From assembly GCA_012064415.1 (NCBI GenBank), contig SSNU01000017.1:176455-240454 (forward strand): 64,000 nt of DNA. Direction: 5' to 3'. Shown piece after piece: positions 33,013-44,766 of the stretch. The notes below the pieces were generated by a model. It had not been told where the DNA came from and did no database searches. It saw only the letters and a program-made list of their open reading frames with translations. Each line of letters begins with the position of its first letter. Within the stretch, counting starts at the first letter, position 1. Source of the DNA: Gyrodactylus bullatarudis. Lineage: Eukaryota; Platyhelminthes; Monogenea; Gyrodactylidea; Gyrodactylidae. The position numbers and the translations under genes were made by a program.

Positions 33013-33660
33013 ATGGTCCTAAGTCATGAAAATAGGGCTCTGAATCGAGGTCCAAATTTTTTATTGAAAAATAAAGTTGGAATGTATAAAATGAAGTTTG
33101 CCTTATTGATAGTGAATTTTCATAAATTTCTCAAGTTTTCGAAGAGATTCATGATTTCATACGTCATTTACATCCATTCCACGCAATTTACAATTATTGT
33201 TCGATCGTCTCCAAAAAATTTGAAGAAAAAGCATGTTTCTACCTGGACTATAAGAAGGAATTTAGTTCTAAATTCAGTGAGCATTTTGAACCGGCATCAA
33301 TTACAGGAAGGAAATTAGAAGTCACAAACCTCAAAGTCTATACAGGGACTCTCCAAATTCCGACCTTCTAAGAGTAGTTCAACTTGAAAATTTGTGCTGC
33401 TCATGTGGCGAAATGCGATATTCTGGGTACCCGTGTGTACATTTATTAGCAGTAGTCTTCACAGAAAACGCTGATATAAAATCTTATGTGAACAAAGCCT
33501 TCAAAAAAGAGTCACTTGAATTAATGTACTCGAAGAATATTTTTGCTTGTGATCTTGATTATATAGCATCATCTAATTTGAAAGAATATTCTGAGAATAG
33601 AAAGAGGGGAAGACCCTCTCTGAAGAAGAGAATTCGAGGTCAAGAAGAAAAAATTTAAGG
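33013..33660 (+). pseudogene. MULE transposase remnant with SWIM finger
   Basis: The clearest part, 33380-33658, reads VVQLENLCCSCGEMRYSGYP then CVHLLAVVFTENADIKSYV, a CxCx(n)CxH SWIM finger, then ENRKRGRPSLKKRIRGQE. The preceding frame (33013-33318, EVTNLKVYTGTLQIP near its end) looks like degenerate upstream transposase in another frame. It is a different subfamily from 26704 and is followed by a terminal repeat array. Confidence 0.72.
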
Positions 33661-33734
33661 ATGAATTTAAATAAATTCTTGAACATAGACTAAAAGTTAT
33701 TTTCTTAAATCGCTGTTGAAGTCAGATCACAGGA

Positions 33735-33975
33735 GAAAAATAAAACATACTAAGTTTGAAAACAAAACAGATTATTTATGAATAAAATCTAGTAATCCAT
33801 ACTAATTGTGAGCAAAAACATACTAAATTTGAAAAAAAACTCAAGCACATACTAAATCTGAAATTTTTCTTACACGTACTTGCGGAAAACGACATACTAG
33901 ATCTGATTTTTCAATTTAAAAACATACTAATTCTGAATAAACGCCCATTGGACATACTAGTTTTGCAAATACCCC
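33735..33975. repeat. array of acatacta(a/g)-type subterminal repeats
   Basis: At least seven copies of (a)catacta followed by tttg/tctg/attg at uneven 25-40 nt spacing, all in the same orientation, beginning catactaagtttg and ending catactagttttg. It lies just after the MULE C-terminus and is likely the transposon's subterminal transposase-binding region. A related motif is at 3960-4095. Confidence 0.7.
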
Positions 33976-34507
33976 TCAAATTTGATAAAGAATTCTCAAA
34001 AGTCAAGAAACTAGGAGTTACAAGGTGCGTCAGAAGTTCTAAAGATTTTCAACTTGAATAAATTTTTTGATACAACTTTAATTTAAAAAGATTTTATTTG
34101 AAATATGTAACTATAAATAGCTATTTTGGAAAAGGACTGGAAAGGATTATTATTTTGAAAGAATTTAGTAGGTACCAAAATTTGGTTAAAGTTTAGATTT
34201 TCAATAATATTTGATTAACTGAACTTTTTTTTTGTTTGTTAGAAAATGATTCTTTATTGAAAAAGGAATAATAATAGAAAAAATCGAAATGAAAGGTAAT
34301 TACTGTACAATATATAATAAAATTTTGATATCTGGTGTTTTGTAATATATTCAAAATTGAGAAAGTAATCTTGTCTATGAATATCTTTTAAATTGGCGTT
34401 TGCTAATCTGAAAAATTTTAACGAAATCAATCTGGTTTCCATTACTAATGAAGATCAGGATAGAGAAGCGTATAAGAGTAATCAATTTTTGATCTTATAT
34501 GTCCCAT

Positions 34508-34672
34508 AATAGTAACTTAATATTAGTAACAAGATTCCCGGGATTCTTGAAACTATCAGATAATCTTGAGATAGAGTAACAAGTTTTACTGGCTTTCAGT
34601 TAATCTTTTTAATAGTAACAAGTTTGATTGAATAGCCAGGGACTCTTGAGACCACTTATAAGGGTAACAAGA
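34508..34672. repeat. dispersed repeat, copy 2 (see 8527-8690)
   Basis: Contains aacaagattcccgggattct, then tgaaactatcagataatctt, and aacaagttttactggctttc, in the order of copy 1 but with some blocks rotated. Ends near agggtaacaagata. Confidence 0.65.
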
Positions 34673-34795
34673 TACATTTTTTGTCAATATTCAATATTTT
34701 CTAATACGGCGAAAAAAAGGTATATCAAGAAGAGGAACTGGCAAAAATATTACCCTTTACTAATGAGTAAAGGGAGGAATTCCAGTTTGATCTAA

Positions 34796-35125
34796 TTTGA
34801 GTGCTTTCATCTTTCTTATTTCATTTATATTACTTATCTCGACGCCTGGAAATGTGCTGAGGTATCTTGTCTGGCGATAAAGAATCATGAGGATACAAAA
34901 ATTTCAGATGAACACGATAGTATGGCTTTAAAAGCCTTAATTAATCTCTACCTACAAGAAAATGAATTAGGAATAAACAAATTACAGTATACTGTATTCT
35001 CTTATAGTAATCAGGGTGAAATAATGAAAACGGAAATTCCCTCACACAGGTTTAGCCCCAATTTTTCCATTGGGATTCTCTCAAATCTCATGATCAATTT
35101 CGCAGAATTATTATTTCCAATGTAA
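34796..35125 (+). CDS. open frame of unknown function, possible exon
   Basis: About 109 codons open from after a TAA at 34793 to a TAA at 35123. From 34832 it reads TYLDAWKCAEVSCLAIKNHE, then SMALKALINLYLQENELGIN and KLQYTVFSYSNQGEIMKTEI. The amino-acid composition is balanced and codon use is less A/T-skewed than in chance frames here. I do not recognise the family. It may be an exon of an unknown gene or a fragment of a transposon ORF; an ATG lies at 34922. Confidence 0.35.
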   Translation, partial: FECFHLSYFIYITYLDAWKCAEVSCLAIKNHEDTKISDEHDSMALKALINLYLQENELGINKLQYTVFSYSNQGEIMKTEIPSHRFSPNFSIGILSNLMINFAELLFPM

Positions 35126-35295
35126 ACATTTTTTCAATCAGAATAACTAGATTAAAATAAAATCTAGTTCTTAAATTTTTTCGATTAGTTTTGTTTTTGA
35201 TCTAATCTATTTGATACTTTCATTTACATGTATTCAAAGTTCTTTTTTCACTCAAACTAAAAAATATTAGAGATGATTCCGAAGCTATTCTCGAT

Positions 35296-35886
35296 GGAGG
35301 CCGTTTTTTGGATTTCGAAAATGTACCAAATTTCCACTTTTTCAACTTTTGAACCCAAAATTTTTATCGATTTCGATGATTCGAAGCAGTCAAGTGATGA
35401 TATTTGGGATCAACATTAGACAAAGAATTCGAATTAGGCCATAGAGATAGCCAAGATCTTACTGTTTCCGAGAAAAAGTTAGATTTCCAGATTTTGGATA
35501 ATTTGCCTTCGTGATAATCGAAAAATTCAAATGGTTCGATTCCCCACAGTAATGACGAACTTCAGTGAATTTCCATAGAGAATTTCGAATTCTTCGTTCA
35601 TTTTTGATCACAAATATCATCACTTGACTGCTTCGAATCATCGAAATCGATAAAAATTTTGGGTTCAAAAGTTGAAAAAGTGGAAATTTGGTACATTTTC
35701 GAAATCCAAAAAACGGCCTAATTTTGGTCAGATTGAATTTTTTTTGGAATTATTTCGAATATTCACATTTTATAATCTCATTCTTTTTTAGAATTCAAAA
35801 AATTATTTTCTTCTGTGAATCTGGAGAAAAATATTGAGTTTTTTTTAAAAATAGTAAATTCTCATCTTCACGTCAATTAGGTTTAG
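35296..35886. mobile_element. foldback MITE, FB-1 family, left end missing
   Basis: The left arm starts inside the family consensus (ttcgaaaatgtaccaaattt, then ccactttttcaactttt). The right arm continues to the full terminus catcttcacgtcaattaggt ending 35886. The arms match closely around the centre (cgatttcgatgattcgaagc / gcttcgaatcatcgaaatcg). The frame at 35459-35668 is a shadow. Confidence 0.82.
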
Positions 35887-36892
35887 TACTTTCAATACGC
35901 ATTCATGCAAAAGAGTAAGAATTCGTAAAACTTGGTGTTAAAGTAGCAAGTATCAAAAAAGGGATTCGTTTTCATTTCATCGATGTTAAAAGCCCTTAGT
36001 CTGTTTGTCCAACTTGTTTTTCCGTTAATCTACGTGTCTAAGTTAGTATGAAAACTCGAGTGAAATTTTTTAAGTCTCAAAATTAAATATTAAGGACCCA
36101 CTCTAATCCTTATTAATAGATGTCGTGTTATTTTTTTGTGGGAATGTTTGCATTTCCAAGATTAATAATTGAATTATCCAACATAATATTTATTTATGTA
36201 ACCAAATATTGTGTATAATAGTTTGTTTCTATTTAGAGAGCTACCTTAAAGCTATATCTTATAATATCTATATGTTGTACATTGTTGTGAGTTACGAGAT
36301 ACTTTTGAATATGGATTGTACTCATTGGTAAGAAATTCTTCTTCTTCTCTTTTCCCTCATTTATAAAGATATATAGGAACGAAAACTAAATAGGAGTGAG
36401 AGAAACTTGAAGCCATAATAATTCTGACGTTTCCTGCTGTAGTTCGCCTTGTAATTCGGAATAGTGAATATAGTATATGATGTCTTCTTTATAATTTTAA
36501 ACAGAAATAAACATTTTTTATGAGAAGATGGCGAACATCTTTTCCCTTCTTTTATCGTTAATATTATTGTTTCTTTTCAGTTTTTCCCCTTCGATTTCCT
36601 CAACAAAACAAAGTCTTTCATTGCTAATTTAAAAGGGAAGTGTTTGACTAGTGTCAAACAATCATGTGCAGGATATTTCAAAATGTACTGAGAAAAAAAA
36701 GAAATAAGCAACAAATTACCATTTCTAAAGAAATAAGAAATCTAAAACTGGTTGAAATTAAAGATAAGATATATTTTGATATTCAAGTTTTTAAAATAAA
36801 AATAATAAAATTTTACTTCTTCAGACTTTTTAAGCAATTAAATACTGATAGTTCAGAGAGATTCGGAACTATCAAGAAACAGATTTAAAGTT

Positions 36893-37115
36893 GATCTGTC
36901 AAGGATTTAGAGAAATTCGATACTGAAATGTTGGCTATAGAGGTTGAGAGAAAGTCGTCGTCTCTAAGAAAAGGTTCAACTTCAAATTTTGTATAATATT
37001 GTTATATTCGAACAATTCAACAATTACGGCTAGTTTCTCTCATTCTCAATCGCTAGAATCGAGTTCCGAAATATTAGTATCTATTATAAATCAGCTAAAA
37101 TTTTGAGCTCAATCG
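36893..37115. repeat. FB-1 core remnant
   Basis: gagaaattcgatactgaaat, then ttggctatagaggttgagag and tctctaagaaaaggttcaac, parallels the central spacer of FB-1 (ggccatagagatagc...agaaaaagtta). Outer arms have been lost. Confidence 0.45.
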
Positions 37116-37149
37116 GGGTACCACTATTTAGAAATTGAAATAATATTGT

Positions 37150-37922
37150 TCGTTTGCTGCCTGACTATGTTGTCTTCTGGCTTGTATTGGTCTGTTTGTA
37201 GAAAGAGGAGAAAAGGGTGTAGTATTTCTTAAAGAGCAAGGATTATAAAAATTATAGTGATTGTTACAATAATCAGAATTATTAGAGTAATATAATTCAT
37301 CACTTGAAGGAAAATTAAAATAAAGATTAGAATAAAAAACATTTAGATTACCCTGATAAAAACAGTTAGGACTCACACAATATTTCGAATACATGTCGTG
37401 AGATTTTTCAAAAAACTTAAGATACTTAAAACCTTGTGTGTCCAGTCAAAACATTAAACCAATCAGATTTCTTCTCAATTTTAATCAATCAATTCTAACC
37501 AACGATTTCCAATATTTATATTCGTCTTACAACCATTAACAACCTCGTTTAGTTTAATTTCTATAGATTCCAAAATCATATTTTTATACTTATTTCTCAT
37601 GTTTCCTAGACTTTTTACGTTACTAAAATCTATAATATGATCTGGATTGTCAGCCCAGTGTTTAGCTAGTGCTGATTTGTCTACTTGTACTTTTTCTATA
37701 GCCTTCTTATGCTCTCTACACCTAATTTCAAAATTTCTTTCGGTACGACCTATGTATGATTTTTCGCACGAACAAGTTATTTTATAAATGCCTTGAATCT
37801 CATCTAGATCTAAATTTTGTTTTTCAGTCCTTGCTCTTTAAGAAATACTACACCCTTTTCTCCTCTTTCTACAAACAGACCAATACAAGCCAGAAGACAA
37901 CATAGTCAGACAGCAAGCGAAC
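37150..37922. mobile_element. truncated Penelope-like element with inverted terminal arms
   Basis: The left arm 37150-37241 and right arm 37829-37922 are reverse complements (tgctgcctgactatgttgtc, agaggagaaaagggtgtagt, cttaaagagcaagg). Between them lies a GIY-YIG coding piece on the minus strand. Downstream to about 37985 there is a shared tail (gccgaacagctccctgaaga). Inverted pseudo-LTRs are known for PLEs. The RT is absent. Confidence 0.75.
37481..37822 (-). pseudogene. Penelope-like GIY-YIG endonuclease domain (no start codon)
   Basis: The minus strand reads LDLDEIQGIYKITCSCEKSY, IGRTERNFEIRCREHKKAIE, SALAKHWADNPDHIIDFSNV and IEIKLNEVVNGCKTNINIGN, ending at TAA (37481-37483). It shows the full module: GIY (with IYKITC), YIG, the Arg of the first helix, a His helix, a Glu in ILESIEIKL and a terminal Asn-rich turn. 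It was overlooked by ATG-based calling because no Met begins it. An intact module in an otherwise truncated element. Confidence 0.85.
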
Positions 37923-37989
37923 AACGTTATAGACAATCTATGCCGAACAGCTCCCTGAAGAACTACTTGGTTCAAAATTATTAAAATAA

Positions 37990-40900
37990 TATTAAAAGTT
38001 GACATGTACCTTTTTGTATTTTCAATGCACGTTTCAATTTCGATAAACTCAACATTATTTTGATCTTAACATACTGTGAATTCAACAAATTATTGAAAAT
38101 CCGAATTGAGAACCTATTTTCTTCAATTTCCCTTTTTATTCTAATGACAAGAGTGTGAACTCTTATTAAAAAACGTTAATTTGGCAGATTTACAATGTAC
38201 ACTACATTGTACAGTTATCAAAGTAGCTAAGAAGCATACTTTTCAAAAGTCATTATTATTAATTAATATTGTAATTAAACTTGAATCTTTTAAATTAAAA
38301 AAAAGACAAAAATCGAATGAAAGGCAAGACTTGCTTTTTCAGCTATAAAATGAAGTAAGATAACATTTTATACTGGTCTAGACTAACTTAATAAGCCACT
38401 ATTCATAGGATTAATTTTCATCAAAGCCAAACATTAAGATAAAAGTTATTCTTAGACTAAACGAGTCTAATAAAACCTGAAAAGAAATTAAATAAAAATG
38501 ATTTTCAAATAAAATATTTCTCTGGATTTTGAAAGGGCATTTAATCAATTGGTTTTCAAAATATTTATCCAAAATCTATGCAATGCCCAGATCAGGTTTC
38601 CATATTCCAGTTACAATCTTTCATTTATAAACAACAATGAATCAGGTGACAAATATTTTCAGAATCAATTATCTATCAACTCCATTTATTATTTTTACCT
38701 TTATTCGAATGGTTAAAAGTTGTACCAATTTTGAGTCTTGAACGGAGTATTCCTTAAAAGAATATTAAAGGAAAAAGAATTTCCCAGTCTCTATGTCATC
38801 TAGATAAATTATTGCAAAATATGACGGAAAAATTTTATTTAGTTTGGTCCAGTTAATTTTGATTAATGAGGTATAAAATACTTGAGCTCTCTACATAAGT
38901 TTAATCTGCAAGGCTTGGCAGTGTGAAGATCAAGTTAAATGATCAATTTTGTTTTCGTAAAATCAGTGCATCTAGTTTTTCTACTCTCTTTTAGACATTA
39001 TAGTTGAACTTAAAGATTGATCACAGGGTAATAGCCTTGATTATAATAATAATATTATTTGAACGAAAACATACTTTAACCATGTTTAACATTTAATAAC
39101 ATCCTATGAAACATGGTAATTAAGCTTGAATACTAAATCTTGTGAGGATTTCTTAAAGCAATACAATACCAACAAGGTTAACATTTAGAATTTCTTCTCT
39201 GCCTGTCTATAATGTTATCCAAGTTCAATATTTTCTAGAAAAAAAGGATAGAATCTTCATTAAATGTATAATTTCATCATGTCTAAACAAAAAAACTCAA
39301 TTTACATCAAAGTGTTATCATCTAAAGTATACTTGAAATTTTATGAGATTATGATGATAATAAAACATTATATAATAAACACTTTAAATACTAATTCGAA
39401 CTCATTCAGTTATTAGATATAAAGAGGCAATTCTTCAGAGAACTTGACTGTTTTATAAGATCAATAACTGCACAGCCCCTTCAAGTCCCAGTGGGTCATA
39501 TAAAGTTGGTTGATATGAAGTTAGGAATCTATGATTTTTACAGAAATCTCGATTTTTCATCAAGAATTCGAATTTTTTAAAGATTTTCTGGAATCCTACT
39601 CATTTTTTGCCCACTTTCACCAGTTGAAGAAAAAAATTATTTCTATGAAAAATATAGCCAGTTGTAAAATTCGAATTCTTGATGAAAAAATCATAGATTC
39701 CCAACTTCATGTTAATTAGCTATATATGGAAATGATAACCTTCTCAAGCCATACTTATGTTTTAAGGGATAATTACAAAAAGTTGATCAATAAAAAAAAA
39801 TTTCATTCAATAGGAGTATTTATAATAATTTCAAATAACCTAGAATTCTCTTTCATGAGGAAAAAGTAGGAATTATAAACCATCGATGGATTATTTCACT
39901 AAACTGAAAATTTATCACATCAGTGTGTAGAAGTAAGCGTGAATTGTGTAAAAGCTGTACTGAATAAAATCTTCTACCTTTTGTAAACACACTGAATGGA
40001 CCCTCTACTTGTTAATGATCTATCTTCTAGTAATTATTAGAGGTAGATAAAATTTTAATATCGCTTGTCTGAAACAAAAGATGATAGCAAATTCAATTAA
40101 AATACTAAATACAAATTTATCAAGCTATGAAAATTTCATTTCGGTCAGAGTTTTCCAAAAAAGGATTTTGCCAATCTCACCAATGATATTCGCGCACTTT
40201 AACTTTATCAAAGTATTCTTCATCAAAATCTAAAGAACACCAAAAGTATCAGAATTTCATAAATTCAGGGATTAAAATTCTATGCGTCTTGATTAAATTG
40301 ATTTTTTAATTTGTTTTAATCATTCAAATAAATTCATCACTTTTAAACTTTTATTCATTATTATTATCCCATGTTTTAAAGAAAATGATTTATTTTTCTG
40401 AACTATCGAATGAACTATGACTTATAAAGCTTAAATATTTTATTTAGAAGTTAAAAAAATCACTCGCAGAGATCGAAAAGAAAAAATAAAGAAACTTTTA
40501 TCGAGAAAAAATACTCATTGAATTCGAAAATCTGAAGAAGAAGACATTTCTTGAAATAAAAAAATTAGCGATTTTCTATGTCTAAAAATGTTTTTTTGGA
40601 ACTTGGAAAAACGTTAATAGTGTATTCTGAACTTTACAAGATATCCGATCTCAGTAATGTACATAGAAAAAATTTTCTCTGGGTCTTTTAACAACTTTCT
40701 GAAAATATAATACATCCTCATATATTGTAATTAAAATTGTCATATAAACTAATACGTAACTTGTTAATCCTTGACATGTGTATTTCGTAAAGATATTTAT
40801 TACACCTGTATAGCCAAGTAAATAGAAATAAAAGAAATTAGAAGGTGAGGGATATTTTCACGTTCAGATCTATTCATTTAAACATAGAGGTGATAAATCT

Positions 40901-41380
40901 CTAAGGAAATTACAGAGGAGAGAATATATTTATTTTTTACTCCGAAAATATTAATCCCTTGATATTTATTAAGACAAATTGAAAGAAATTGATTCTTTTA
41001 TTATTAAGTAATCCTAATGCTTTATAATTACTACTGAGAAGTAACTTTTCAAATGATTCTGTTACTAAATATCTAAAGTTGGTCGATCTCAAAAATACCG
41101 TGAAGACTAAACTTGAATAGAATAGGCAAGATCAGTAAATTTTTTCTCTACATTTTAGTAGATAGGAAATTCAATATTTTTAAATGTGATGGATTTTGAA
41201 TTTTCAAATTCTATTGAGTTGAACCCTCGAATAGCTTTTGATAATATTATTGTTATGTACATTTGAATTGATTACATAATTTTTTAATTTATTGATGGCT
41301 CGAGAAATCAAGAGTCATTCTAGAAAAAAATTACTAGACTTAAACGAAATTTTTAATTATTAAATCAGCCATCGATATAA
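37990..41380. other. gene-free AT-rich stretch with one MITE
   Basis: Apart from the FB-2 copy at 39497-39729 I see no coding signal, RNA gene or clear repeat here. Confidence 0.6.
39497..39729. mobile_element. foldback MITE, FB-2 family, very short copy
   Basis: The left arm ataaagttggttgatatgaa, then gttaggaatctatgattttt, is mirrored by aaatcatagattcccaactt, then catgttaattagct. It is only about 230 bp: most of the interior is deleted and the ends are kept. Confidence 0.8.
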
Positions 41381-41389
41381 TAAATTTAA
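41381..41389. repeat. 9-bp target-site duplication of MULE (left)
   Basis: taaatttaa, repeated at 42806-42814 immediately outside the opposite terminus. Confidence 0.82.
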
Positions 41390-41749
41390 GAGTGAATTAC
41401 ATTTTTGACTATAGTTATTTCATTTTTTACACTTTTTTTTCTTTATTATGTTTTTGAGTACACTTTCTCTCATATTTACATTTTTAACTACACTTTTTCA
41501 GATTTGACTACAATTTGAAAAAATATTTTACTTTTAACTACACTTTCTTCCATATTTTACACATTTGACTATAGTCTAATTCCAATTAAAATTTTGCGAT
41601 TTTTTTCCAAATTTATTTTGACTATAGTTAATTTTGTTTTTACATTTTTGACTACAATTTTTTCTAATTATTACATTTTTGACTATCCAAGTCCTAGGAT
41701 CTCACAAAGGTTAATAATAATTCATGCCGTTAATTTAATGGGGAATATA

Positions 41750-42020
41750 ATTTTTTCGTTTTCGAGTTGCCACCAGGCTTAGAATTTCACTATCTTTAAG
41801 AGAATCCAAATCTGGTAGAAATATTTTTGATGAATAAATTTTTTTTCAGAGTCTCAGTCTTATATATACTTTCTATGTGATCAGTCCAGTTTATCTACGA
41901 ATAGATAGCTACAGCGAAAAAATGTTTGCAAGGCGAACCAATAAATTTTGCCTTGTTGCATGAACATATCATTTCGCCCAAATTGAACACTTTGAAAACA
42001 TCAGATGATGGTGTATTCAT
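41750..42020 (-). pseudogene. MULE transposase SWIM-finger region, decayed
   Basis: The minus strand is homologous to 26850-27110 almost base for base (aaaatgtttgcaaggcgaac, gatgatggtgtattcattac), i.e. the SWIM finger coding region, but with substitutions and stops. A plus-strand frame here is a shadow. Confidence 0.7.
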
Positions 42021-42205
42021 TACAAAGTATTCACCCTCATTTGTTGATTTTTTCACAACAAGTTTTCAAGCCTCTTCGATAATAATGATCAACTTCTCTT
42101 CAAAATTCTTCGTAAATGTTGATTTCAAAGAAGAATAAATCTCATTTTTCTTCACTAGTCTGTCGATTTCATTTGGGCAATATCTCAATAGGAGCGAAGG
42201 CAATA

Positions 42206-42598
42206 GCTATTGGATAAATTTCATTGTTACCATCAATACCTGTTGCAACTAAGAGAATATAATTGTTTCATATGGCATCCATCTAGAGCGATCAACGGAG
42301 CAGAATTCTGAAATGCATTTATTGAATAGCCAAGAGAAAAAAAAACATATTCGAGCTCTCTATTCGGGCAAATTTTAAGGTCGACAAAGGTTCTCAAATT
42401 ATGCAATAAATTCCAATTTAGAAAATCTTCTAATTTTCCGAATGAATTAATAATACCTATTTCTTTTGACTTTTTAACAGTATTTATTGTCCTCCAGTTT
42501 TGATGATACGTCGTTGTAAGACCATGTTGGGTTTTCATAATATCTATCCTAGGACTTGGATAGTCAAAAATGTAATAATTAGAAAAAATTGTAGTCAA
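42206..42598 (-). pseudogene. MULE transposase fragment with the first catalytic Asp
   Basis: Minus frame of 121 codons: LRTFVDLKICPNRELEYVFF then SLGYSINAFQNSAPLIALDG and CHMKQLYSLSCN. PLIALDGCHMK is the DG(T/C)H(M/L)K motif with the first catalytic Asp of MULE transposases. Its N-terminal residues (TIFSNYYIFDYPSPR) are merely translated TIR sequence. The rest of the catalytic domain is lost. Confidence 0.75.
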
Positions 42599-42814
42599 AA
42601 ATGTAAAAACAAAATTAATTTGGAAAAAAATCGCAAAATTTTAATTGGAATTTGACTATAGTCAAATATGTAAAATATGGAAGAAAGTGTAGTTAAAAGT
42701 AAAATATTTTTTCAAAAAATGTAAATATAAGAAAGTGTAGTCAGAAGAATAAAGAAAAAAAAGTGTAAAAAATGAAATAACTATAGTCAAAAATGTAATT
42801 CACTCTAAATTTAA

Positions 42815-43500
42815 TCTTTAAGTACAGTGAGAGGACCCCCTTTCAAACAAAATCATTGTTCATTTTGTTTCACACAATATGTGAGAGATTCCAATATTCG
42901 GCTATTATGAATAACATAGCCATGTTGAGACCCCCTTTAGGAAAATAAATGTTTGTAATGAATGAAAACCCCTGTTACACCAAAACATATCTTCCTGTCA
43001 TGATTGGGGGTCTACAAATAGAGTTTAAAATAAAAGAGACTTTAATCCTAATCAAACTCATAAACTAAATCAAGAATGTGAATAAAATTTCGACTCTGAT
43101 TCATATGAAACAACTTTCATGATCAAGTTGTCATTGAATATTAACCACAATATATCCCAGTCTTTAGAGCTTTTCATTAACTTTTTAAAATATGAAAATA
43201 AAAAGGAGCACTCTCTGCATTAGTAAATACTGAGATAAACGTAATATTGTTAATGATATTTTTAACTTTGATTTATTTTAATATTTTTTTAGTATTTTCA
43301 TCTTGATCGATAAAAAAGTTAGTTGAGAAAACAGAATACAGCCAAGTACAGAGTAGAGAAAAAATATTATCCTCAAATTTCATTGGTCATATAATACTCT
43401 AATTTTATTGGTCAGGCAGAAAAGTGAAGAAAGGTATAAGAAGGTTGAATTTTATGGGTAGAGTTATCTCGAGACGCTATCTATGTAAATGATTGTATTT
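42815..43500. other. no feature recognised
   Basis: AT-rich spacer between the MULE and the FB-3 foldback. Nothing can be supported. Confidence 0.6.
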
Positions 43501-44600
43501 TAATATTATCCCACCAAATTTCCTTCTTCAGGAATAAGAGAAGTTGTGCAAATTTTCAGTTTAAAAACGTTTTTTTAATGTTTTATATCCATAATTTCAA
43601 CTTGAATTTACATAATTTCTTACAAAAATATTGCAAAAACGACATAGTTAAAAAAGAAATTTATTTTATTTTTATGAATACAATTACAATTTTTTTGTTT
43701 CAAGGTTTTATTAAGTTAATGTATATAATTAACAAAAATAAGTTAGTCTGGACAAGCAAAAAAATCTTGATAGGTCAAAAAAACGTTTTAGATTTGAAAA
43801 TTTTCTCAATTTTGTTTATCTCATTCCGGAAGCATAGAAAGGTATTTTGAAGCGAAATTTGGTCGGATTATATTTAAATACTTAAGCTTACAAATCACTT
43901 TTTGACTATATTTTTCCTCTCTTACCCAATTTAAATCAATCTCAGTGTCTAACTATTGAACGTGTTCAATATAGGTTTTTACATTCTTTATATCCTCATA
44001 TTGACTCGTACAACGCACTAATATTGGTCTCTGGCCTTAACCCCCTCTGGGTCCGGAGATTTGCTATTTTAGTCAAAAAATTCACAGAGTCTTATTCTCT
44101 CTCTAATAATTATTATTATCTGAGAAATGCTAAATATGATCCGAATTACCTATCTTTTTATAATTTAATTTTTACAAAATATGAATTATCTGATTGTGAT
44201 GACTAGACCAATCTTAAATTGATCAAGTCTCACATCAGGCTTACAATAGATTACTCTAAGTCTTTGCTTTATTCCTATCTTCATTAACCAGATGATTTTC
44301 GAATTTCTTGCAGACTCTAGTTTCCAGGCTTTCCTATTGCTCAAATATTTACAACTCGAGAGCCTTTACCTTATTTATGACTTGAAATTTTATCTTTTTA
44401 TTATTGTACAGATCAATCTATCTATTTTATTTATTGTATTTTATTTCTATTTGTACAAGCAGATTTCGTTATAATTTGTATTTTATATTTTCAATTCAAT
44501 ATAAGATTTTTTTCTAACAAAAAAATACTTGAAGATTAGTTTTTTCATTTCGATATTATCGATGGGCGATTTAATTAATTTTGCAAAATTTCGTCCAATT
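43500..44600. mobile_element. foldback MITE, family FB-3, split by a LINE insertion
   Basis: The left arm (atcccaccaaatttccttct, gtttaaaaacgttttt) is mirrored by tttctcaattttgtttatct, gaagcgaaatttggtcggat. After the LINE at 43886-44522 the right arm resumes with gaagattagttttttcattt, then cgatgggcgattta and ttgcaaaatttcgtcc. The same family is complete at 61693-62164, which shows what the uninterrupted arm looks like. Confidence 0.8.
43886..44522 (+). pseudogene. LINE 3' end inserted into FB-3
   Basis: Encodes LTIERVQYRFLHSLYPHIDS, YNALILVSGLNPLWVRRFAI and LVKKFTESYSLSNNYYYLRN, then a stop at 44204 and a 3' UTR ending ctaacaaaaaaa. It is flanked by an approximate 8-bp direct repeat, aaatactt (43876-43883 and 44523-44530). 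Same family as 22320-23165; strongly 5'-truncated. Confidence 0.82.
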
Positions 44601-44766
44601 CTAATGATTATTATTCCCACTAAACTTAATGTTTACAATTTTTAGCTTTTTGTCAATCTAAACGTTTCAACGGATATCAACTTTACATATCTCTGAAGAT
44701 GAAATTTTAAGTGTACAATTACAGATTTTACACTCATATTATTTTTGAATTTACTTAAGTTTTTCC

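Larger units (their letters stand above)
41390..42805 (-). mobile_element. MULE with about 260-310 bp terminal inverted repeats and 9-bp TSD
   Basis: The terminus gagtgaattacatttttgac (41390) mirrors gtcaaaaatgtaattcactc (ending 42805). The inverted repeats extend inward to about 41700 and from about 42548, both ending near cctagga. They are packed with gactatagt and ttgactacac/aactacact motifs. 1416 bp, with transposase fragments on the minus strand. Same family as 26558-27308. Confidence 0.9.

Noticed and set aside
36588..36888. Possible next MADD exon after ttttcttttcag (FFPFDFLNKTKSFIANLKGK) and the frame at 36664
   Set aside because: The phase would fit, but the residues do not match the expected PH-like continuation, there is no convincing donor, and the rest of the frame is Lys/Ile/Phe-rich like chance AT-rich sequence.
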